A stretch of 18,905 bases of DNA, from contig CBDTTW010000043.1 in assembly GCA_965363675.1 (NCBI GenBank), positions 1-18,905 on the forward strand. Direction: 5' to 3'. Positions within the stretch are counted from its first letter, which is position 1, and every line of letters starts with the position of its first letter. Positions 14,912 to 18,905 of the stretch are shown piece by piece. A program made the translations under genes and the position numbers. The stretch comes from CBDTTW01 sp965363675 (GTDB lineage: Bacteria > Bacteroidota > Rhodothermia > Rhodothermales > DASSAV01). The notes under the pieces were generated by a model, which worked only from the letters and a program-made list of their open reading frames with translations, was not told where the DNA came from and made no database searches.

Positions 14912-14937
14912 CAATAATACGCGCGCTGGTGCGTCAA
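14912..14937 (-). promoter_or_regulatory. Candidate uvrB promoter elements
   Basis: Minus strand TATTATTG (14919 to 14912) matches the Bacteroidota -7 consensus TAnnTTTG in all but one position and also contains the sigma-70-like TATTAT. TTGACG (14937 to 14932) is a good -35-like box, but the 12-nt spacing to TATTAT is too short for a standard sigma-70 promoter. The uvrB ATG is about 40 nt downstream. I see no recognised LexA-type operator. Confidence 0.3.
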
Positions 14938-14954
14938 CCCTGTGTCACGGGCTT

Positions 14955-14983
14955 CATAACGCGTATCCCGAGAACTTGTTATG
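14955..14983. repeat. Inverted repeat CATAAC/GTTATG in the uvrB-FG-GAP intergenic region
   Basis: CATAAC (14955-14960) and GTTATG (14978-14983) are perfect inverted arms with a 17-nt spacer, near the middle of the 172-bp divergent intergenic region. It could be an operator half-site pair serving either gene, but the arms are short. Confidence 0.25.
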
Positions 14984-15000
14984 GCTGTGCTTCGTAACGA

Positions 15001-15040
15001 GTCCGGGAGGCGCGCAGATCCTCCCGGAGGCGCGCAGATC
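15001..15040 (+). repeat. 20-bp tandem duplication and hairpin over the FG-GAP gene ribosome binding site
   Basis: Positions 15001-15020 and 15021-15040 are tandem copies with 18 of 20 identical bases, the second ending 2 nt before the ATG at 15043. Each copy carries GGAGG and the run CGCGCAGATC. The junction creates a perfect 9-bp inverted repeat, TCCGGGAGG (15002-15010) with CCTCCCGGA (15020-15028), loop of 9 nt. The right arm takes in the first three bases of the downstream GGAGG (15026-15030), so the stem could mask the ribosome binding site. Confidence 0.7.
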
Positions 15041-15042
15041 AA

Positions 15043-16281
15043 ATGAACCAGCGAAGCTTTACATACCTTGCCGGCAGTATGGCCCTGCTCGCCGCGCTGG
15101 CGCTCGGGCTGCGGCCCGGCGGGGCGCAGGCGCAAATCGCCCGCCTCGGCCACGCCGACACGACGGCGGGCAACTTCTTCGGCGTGGCCGTCAGCCTCGA
15201 CGGCGACCGGGCGCTCGTGGGCGCCAGCGCCGAAAACGTGTGCGGCGAGAACTCCGGGGCCGCCTACGTCTACGAGCGCGACCCCCAAAGCGGCGCCTGG
15301 CGCGAAGCGGCCCGCCTCAGCCCGACCGACTGCACCCCCGGCTACTTCTTCGGCCGCGCGCTCTCGCTCTCCGGCGACCGGGCCATCATCGCCGCCGCCG
15401 AGTACTTCTTCGCCTCGGGCAACGCCAACGCCGCCTACATCTTCGAGCGCGACAGCACCGGCGCCTGGACCGAGCGCCAGAAGCTCACGGCCGATCCGCG
15501 CTACGAGGAAGGGGCTTTTGCCTCGTCGGTGTCCATCGACGGCGACCGCGTCCTCGTCACGACCAGCGGCGACCCCACCGGCGAGCGCTACGGCGGCGCG
15601 GCCTACGTCTACGAGCCGAACCCGCGCACGGGCCTCTGGGAAATGGCGGCTCACCTGACGGCCGCCGAGGGGGTGCGCTACGGCATCATGGGCGGCTCGG
15701 GGGTGCTCCAGGGCAACCGCATCGCGGTGGCGGCCTCCAAGTACTTCAAAAACCAACCCGGCTCCGTCTACGTGTTCGAGCTTCCCGAAGGCGCCGCGCG
15801 CTGGCGACAGGCCGCGCGCCTGGGCGGCATCGACGAGGTCATCATCTCGATGGATCTCGACGGCGACCGCTTGCTCGTCGGCGAGAGCAAGGGCGGGCGC
15901 AAGCAGTCCGGCCTGGCGACCATCTTCTCCCGCGACGCCTCCGGCGCCTGGCGCGAGGCCGAGGTCATCGCTCCGCGCTACCCCTACGACTACGGGGCCT
16001 TCGGCAAAACCGTCTCCCTCTCGGGCGACCGCGCCCTCATCACCGGCTACGACGAGCAGCTAGGGCTGGACTTCAACATCGACCGCGTGGTGTACCTCTA
16101 CGTCCGCAACCCGGAAACGGGGCAGTGGGAGCAGGAGCGCGTCATCGACGTAGGCGAGGTGGCCTTCGGGGCGTCGCTCGACCACGAGGGCGACATCGGC
16201 ATCATCGGGGCGGCCTCCGAGAAAACGCCCGGCTCGGCCTACATCGTCGGGCTGCCGGTCGCCATGAGCCTCGCGCCCTAG
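15043..16281 (+). CDS. Secreted FG-GAP repeat seven-bladed beta-propeller protein
   Basis: A 412-residue exported protein. The signal peptide is clear: a basic start (MNQR), hydrophobic SMALLAALALGL (12-23) and an AQA site, so cleavage is likely after Ala30. The mature part is made of repeats of about 53-57 residues with the pattern FG-x-x-VSLDGDRALVGA ... GAAYVYERDxxxGxWxExxxL (FG-GAP_2-like). I count seven: six full ones and a last one (AFGASLDHEGDIGIIGA...GSAYIVGL) that lacks the final W strand. This fits a closed seven-bladed propeller. Two cysteines in blades 1-2 (NVCGEN, TDCTPG) could form a disulfide. No LPXTG, lipobox or type IX secretion C-terminal domain is seen. Ligand unknown; such proteins often bind surfaces or polysaccharide. 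The stop overlaps that of convergent xth in CTAG. Confidence 0.88.
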   Translation: MNQRSFTYLAGSMALLAALALGLRPGGAQAQIARLGHADTTAGNFFGVAVSLDGDRALVGASAENVCGENSGAAYVYERDPQSGAWREAARLSPTDCTPGYFFGRALSLSGDRAIIAAAEYFFASGNANAAYIFERDSTGAWTERQKLTADPRYEEGAFASSVSIDGDRVLVTTSGDPTGERYGGAAYVYEPNPRTGLWEMAAHLTAAEGVRYGIMGGSGVLQGNRIAVAASKYFKNQPGSVYVFELPEGAARWRQAARLGGIDEVIISMDLDGDRLLVGESKGGRKQSGLATIFSRDASGAWREAEVIAPRYPYDYGAFGKTVSLSGDRALITGYDEQLGLDFNIDRVVYLYVRNPETGQWEQERVIDVGEVAFGASLDHEGDIGIIGAASEKTPGSAYIVGLPVAMSLAP

Positions 16282-17045
16282 CGCAGCACGACGACTACGG
16301 GCGCATGGTCCGAGGGCTTTTCGCCTTTGCGCGCCTCGCGGTCCACGTAGGCTTCGGTGCAGCGCGCGGCCGCCGCCGCCGTCCCGAGCGCATGGTCGAT
16401 GCGCAGCCCGTCATTCTTGGCGAACGAAAGGGCGCGGTAGTCCCACCAGCTATACGGCCCCTGGCCTTCGTGATGCAGCCGCACCAGGTCCACGAGCCCC
16501 CACGCCGTCACCCGGCCGAGGGCCTCGCGGGCGGACGGGTGGAACAGCACCGTGCCGCGCCAGAACTCCGGCCGCTCCACGTCGCGCTCGTCGGGGGCTA
16601 CGTTCAAATCGCCGCAAAGCACCAGGGCATCGGTGGGGCGGTAGTGCGCGCGCAGATGCGCCCCGAGGCGGTCGAACCAGGCCAGTTTGGCCGCGTAGCT
16701 TTCGGAGCCCACCATTTTGCCGTTGGGCGCGTAGGCGCTCAGCACGTGCACGCCGCCCGTGCGTACGGCGATCAGGCGCGCTTCCTCCTCCGGGCCGCCG
16801 TCGTCGAAGCCGCGCCGGACGGACTCCGGGGGCCGGCGCGTCAGCACCGCCACTCCGTTGTACGTGCGCTGTCCGTAGACGGCGGCCGTATAGCCCGCCG
16901 CCTGGAGCGGCTCGTACGGAAAGTCGGCGTCGGTTGCTTTGGTTTCCTGAAGGCAGAGCACGTCCGGAGCCTCACGCGCCAGCCAGCCGAGCAAGCGCTC
17001 CAGGCGTGCTCGCACCGAATTCACATTCCACGCAGCGATTTTCAT
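16278..17045 (-). CDS. xth: Exodeoxyribonuclease III / AP endonuclease
   Basis: A 255-residue exonuclease III-family enzyme that cuts DNA at abasic sites and trims 3' ends in base excision repair. It carries MKIAAWNVNSVRAR at the start, Glu34 in LQETK (metal ligand), YAPNG (105-109), GDLNVAP with Asp146 and Asn148, WWDYR near residue 199, the RIDH motif near 218 and the catalytic SDHAPV with Asp246 and His247. All motifs are intact, and the length is close to E. coli ExoIII (268). The stop (16278-16280) overlaps the stop of the convergent FG-GAP gene. Upstream is the 668-bp gene-free stretch; a hairpin CGCGCCG/CGGCGCG (17076-17104) lies in its probable leader. Confidence 0.97.
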   Translation of the reverse strand: MKIAAWNVNSVRARLERLLGWLAREAPDVLCLQETKATDADFPYEPLQAAGYTAAVYGQRTYNGVAVLTRRPPESVRRGFDDGGPEEEARLIAVRTGGVHVLSAYAPNGKMVGSESYAAKLAWFDRLGAHLRAHYRPTDALVLCGDLNVAPDERDVERPEFWRGTVLFHPSAREALGRVTAWGLVDLVRLHHEGQGPYSWWDYRALSFAKNDGLRIDHALGTAAAAARCTEAYVDREARKGEKPSDHAPVVVVLR

Positions 17046-17155
17046 GATTCAGGCGCTATAGGGGTAAAGGATCGGCGCGCCGCTTGCGGAAGCGCTTCGG
17101 CGCGGGCGGCGCAAGAAAATATACGCGCCGCCTCTTGCGGAACGACGGCGGAGCA

Positions 17156-17485
17156 CAACGCAAGTCTACGCCATGCGAAGAGCAATTTTTTTGCCTCAGG
17201 CGGACCTTATTCCCGAGTTATCCACATTTGGGGTCCGCGTGCACCCCGCCCCGCTCCCCCTCTTCCCAACGCCTAAAAAAACCTAAAATGCTGACTGAGG
17301 GCGCAACGCAAGTGGCTATAAGTGCTTATAAAACAGAGCACGTCTTCGTTAAATCCTTGTTGGCTAAACGTTGCCATAACATGTATAAGCCGGCTCGTGT
17401 GCCAAGAAGGCCGTTCGGAAGCTTGCCCTCCGAAGTTATCCACACTTCATCCACAAACGTCGTGTGCCATCAATAGTTATTCACG
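17156..17485. other. oriC: Candidate replication origin (oriC) with DnaA-box cluster
   Basis: Perfect DnaA boxes TTATCCACA stand at 17218-17226 and 17436-17444. TCATCCACA (17447-17455) and TTATTCACG (17477-17485) each differ by one base from TTATNCACA. All four are in the same orientation. Between the first box and the cluster of three is A+T-rich DNA with A7 and T7 tracts and TATAAG-TG-CTTATA (17317-17330), a candidate unwinding element. Short direct repeats are also present: CAACGCAAGT at 17156 and 17304, TCGTGTGCCA at 17395 and 17460. A hairpin TTCGGA/TCCGAA (17414-17434) lies just before the cluster. No dnaA, dnaN or gidA gene is in view, but origins away from dnaA are common. A DnaA-titration or DnaA-regulated site is the main alternative. 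Confidence 0.6.
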
Positions 17486-17577
17486 GCCTCGTTTGAGCGG
17501 CGCGCACAACCGCTGTGCAGCCGGATAGCGGCCCTGTTCGAGCCTACGAGCGTACCATATTGACCCCGGGGAATCTG

Positions 17578-17603
17578 AAAAACGCGCCCTCCCTCCGGCG
17601 CGT
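17578..17603 (-). terminator. Intrinsic terminator downstream of metF
   Basis: On the minus strand ACGCGCC (17603 to 17597) pairs perfectly with GGCGCGT (17588 to 17582) around an 8-nt loop and runs straight into a T-tract of five (17582 to 17578, the first T shared with the stem). It stands about 110 nt after the metF stop and would protect the oriC-like region from metF transcription. Confidence 0.75.
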
Positions 17604-17622
17604 CAACAGGCGAAAGGTAGGT

Positions 17623-17651
17623 GAGCGCTTGCGCATATATGCGCGGCGCTC
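17623..17651. repeat. Long palindrome centred on GCGCATATATGCGC
   Basis: GCGCATATATGCGC (17631-17644) is a perfect 14-bp palindrome. It is framed by outer inverted arms GAGCGC (17623-17628) and GCGCTC (17646-17651), giving a 29-bp nearly symmetrical element. No T-tract follows in either direction, so it is not a standard terminator. A dimeric protein-binding site is plausible. Confidence 0.6.
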
Positions 17652-17677
17652 GGCCAAAGGCTTGCGCCTTCTGAAAG

Positions 17678-17704
17678 CCTCGGAGGCGGCCCCTCGGAGG
17701 CGGC
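17678..17704. repeat. 13-bp direct repeat next to the metF stop
   Basis: CCTCGGAGGCGGC occurs at 17678-17690 and 17692-17704, separated by one C, starting 9 nt after the metF stop on the minus strand. GAGGC-GGC-GCCTC overlaps the right end and can fold as a small hairpin. No known function; perhaps part of a compound 3' end structure. Confidence 0.5.
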
Positions 17705-17713
17705 GCCTCTGGC

Positions 17714-18670
17714 CTACGCCGTCTTGCGGATGTGCTCCAGCACGCGCTTGACCGTGGTCGCCGACTGCATGATGTAATAGTGCACGCACGGGGCGCCCGC
17801 GTTCATCAGCTCTTCGGTCTGGCGCGCCGCCCACTCCACGCCTACGTCGGCTACGTGCTCCGGGCGCGCCTCCTCGATCTCGGCGGCCAGCGCCTCGGGG
17901 ATGTTGACGTGGAACGCGCGCGGCATGCTGCACAGGTGGGCCTTGTTCGTCAGGATTTTCAGGCCGGGGATGATGGGCACAGTGATTCCGAGTTCGCGGC
18001 AGCGCTCCACGAAGGCGAAGTAGTGCGCGTTGTCGAAGAACATCTGCGTGACGATGTAGTGCGCTCCGGCATCGACCTTACGCTTGAGGTGCAGCAAATC
18101 CCACGTCTGATTGGGGGCCTCGAAATGCTTCTCGGGGTAGCCGGCCACGCCTACGCAGAAGTCCGTGGGCGCCGCGTCGATGAGGTCCTCCAGGTAGCGG
18201 CCCTCGTTCATGTGCTGGATCTGCTGCACGAGGGCCTCGGCGTAGCGGTTGCACGAGCGCTCGGGCGGCGTCGGCTTGGCATAGGCGCTGTCGTCGCCGC
18301 GCAGGGCCATCACGTTCTGAAGGCCGAGGTAGTTCAGCTCGATGAGCGCATCCTCGGTCTCCTCGCGCGTGAAGCCGTTGCAGAGCAGGTGTGGCACCGT
18401 CTCCACCTTGAAATGCCCCTTGATGGCCGCGCACAGCCCGATGGTGCCGGGGCGCTTCCGCTTGACGCGCTTGCGCAAGGCGCCGTCCGGCATTTCCTCG
18501 TAGTACACCTGCGCCGAGTGGCTGGTCACGTCGATGAAGGGCGGCTCGAACGGCATCAGCGCTTCGACGATGTCGAAGATGTTGCGGATGGAGCCGCCGC
18601 GTGCAGGTGGGATGATCTCGAACGAAACGAGCGGCTCCGAGGCGGCGTCCAGGTACTCGACGATCTTCAT
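17714..18670 (-). CDS. metF: Methylenetetrahydrofolate reductase
   Basis: A 318-residue FAD-dependent reductase that makes 5-methyltetrahydrofolate for methionine synthesis. The catalytic glutamate is Glu18 in VSFEIIPP. The flavin-binding ALRGDD (about 119), PTDFCVGVAGYPEKH (about 165-180), the Lys/Asp segment LKRKVDAGAHYIVTQMFFD (about 194-213) and PIIPGLKIL (about 232) are intact. The ATG at 18670 gives the family N-terminus; the open frame beyond it to the window end has no similarity and overlaps the neighbouring gene. Compared with E. coli MetF (296 aa) it has a longer loop after IPPARGGS. No Shine-Dalgarno is seen. A candidate TAnnTTTG promoter lies about 50 nt upstream and a terminator about 110 nt downstream, so it is probably a single-gene unit. 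Confidence 0.96.
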   Translation of the reverse strand: MKIVEYLDAASEPLVSFEIIPPARGGSIRNIFDIVEALMPFEPPFIDVTSHSAQVYYEEMPDGALRKRVKRKRPGTIGLCAAIKGHFKVETVPHLLCNGFTREETEDALIELNYLGLQNVMALRGDDSAYAKPTPPERSCNRYAEALVQQIQHMNEGRYLEDLIDAAPTDFCVGVAGYPEKHFEAPNQTWDLLHLKRKVDAGAHYIVTQMFFDNAHYFAFVERCRELGITVPIIPGLKILTNKAHLCSMPRAFHVNIPEALAAEIEEARPEHVADVGVEWAARQTEELMNAGAPCVHYYIMQSATTVKRVLEHIRKTA

Positions 18671-18717
18671 GGGCAGCGGGGGCGGCGAAGGGAAGCAGGG
18701 CGCGCAAAGGCGAGCCT

Positions 18718-18725
18718 CAAAGTTA
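18718..18725 (-). promoter_or_regulatory. Candidate metF promoter -7 element TAACTTTG
   Basis: On the minus strand TAACTTTG is an exact match to the Bacteroidota -7 consensus TAnnTTTG, about 48 nt before the metF ATG and in the only A+T-rich part of the 88-bp gap. A -33 TTG element at the usual distance is not seen. Confidence 0.45.
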
Positions 18726-18758
18726 AGAAATACCTGCGCTAAATGCGCGCCCCGGCGG

Positions 18759-18905
18759 CTAGTTGCGCCGCTCCCACAGGTGCTGCATGTCCAGCGAGAG
18801 GCGTTTGTACGCCGTATTGACGGCGACCGAATCCTGCGCGCCGGAGTCTGCGGTGGGGCCGCCGTGGCGGTGTCCTGCGGCCACTCCGTGGGCTTCACCA
18901 CCTCG
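18759..18905 (-). CDS. C-terminal end of an unidentified protein (cut by window edge)
   Basis: The last 48 codons of a minus-strand gene whose start lies outside the window. The residues begin RGGEAHGVAAGHRHGG and end in a helical, charged tail (VNTAYKRLSLDMQHLWERRN) before a TAG stop. The middle is low-complexity and rich in Gly, His and Ala. Too little is present to name a family. It lies 88 nt upstream of metF on the same strand; the candidate promoter in between suggests metF need not depend on it. Confidence 0.5.
   Translation of the reverse strand, partial: RGGEAHGVAAGHRHGGPTADSGAQDSVAVNTAYKRLSLDMQHLWERRN

Larger units (their letters stand above)
17046..17713. other. 668-bp gene-free stretch between xth and metF
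   Basis: No convincing gene is present; a reading frame at 17084-17476 lacks family resemblance and domain-like composition. A+T is about 48% over 17161-17520 by hand count, well above the coding regions. Contents in order: a GC-rich hairpin (17076-17104), A/T tracts (TTTTTTT at 17186-17192, A7 near 17275), DnaA boxes (17218 to 17485), a hairpin GCACA-ACCGC-TGTGC (17504-17518), the metF terminator (17578-17603), a long palindrome (17623-17651) and 13-bp direct repeats (17678-17704). Confidence 0.85.

Noticed and set aside
14871..15000. Possible LexA/SOS box upstream of uvrB
   Set aside because: The short inverted repeats here do not match any LexA operator I know; only an unspecific repeat is reported.
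14173..15756. A 527-codon minus-strand frame across the uvrB start and FG-GAP gene
   Set aside because: It overlaps two well-supported genes and its sequence is low-complexity; it is a shadow frame.
12765..17276. A 1503-codon open plus-strand frame
   Set aside because: It is the antisense reading of uvrB and a shifted frame of the FG-GAP gene, a usual artefact of high GC content; no domain logic is seen.
17084..17476. A 130-codon plus-strand frame in the xth-metF gap
   Set aside because: Composition is not protein-like, it reads through the DnaA boxes and A/T tracts, and it has no convincing ribosome binding site or family resemblance.
17530..17545. A CTGTTCGAGCC stretch resembling a tRNA T-arm
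   Set aside because: No acceptor, D or anticodon arm can be built around it.

Overview
This is a GC-rich bacterial chromosomal window made of densely packed housekeeping and accessory-metabolism genes. I see no phage genes, insertion sequence, CRISPR array, rRNA or tRNA. The best guess for the host is a high-GC member of the Bacteroidota/Rhodothermota side of the tree. The hints are a perfect TAnnTTTG element upstream of metF, many starts with little or no Shine-Dalgarno sequence, and the style of FloA, PspA and the cysteine-free L31. This placement is an inference, not a demonstrated identity.

Left part (1-4435): a molybdenum-cofactor locus. A minus-strand operon, xdhC - mocA-like nucleotidyltransferase - sseA-type sulfurtransferase, diverges from plus-strand moaA and moaC. 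MoaA and MoaC carry out the first committed steps of molybdopterin synthesis. XdhC and the MocA-like enzyme mature the cofactor for xanthine dehydrogenase-family enzymes, and the sulfurtransferase could supply sulfur. No molybdoenzyme structural gene lies in the window.

Middle (4484-10359): membrane-related genes. FloA (flotillin-like) overlaps a downstream gene of unknown function. That gene runs convergently into a minus-strand string: a CNNM/CBS/CorC transporter-like protein, an enoyl-CoA hydratase, a two-TM coiled-coil protein, a small charged coiled-coil protein and PspA. Upstream of pspA on the same strand is deoA/pdp (thymidine/pyrimidine-nucleoside phosphorylase).

Right part (11905-18905): a strong intrinsic terminator ends rpmE (L31). 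Upstream on the minus strand are an orphan HEPN-domain gene and uvrB. A secreted seven-repeat FG-GAP beta-propeller protein sits on the plus strand and ends in a shared CTAG with convergent xth (exonuclease III). A 668-bp gene-free, A+T-rich stretch separates xth from metF. It carries two perfect TTATCCACA DnaA boxes, two near-perfect ones in the same orientation, A/T tracts, short direct repeats, a long palindrome and the metF terminator. I read it as a candidate chromosomal replication origin, the most notable feature here. The window ends inside an unidentified minus-strand gene.
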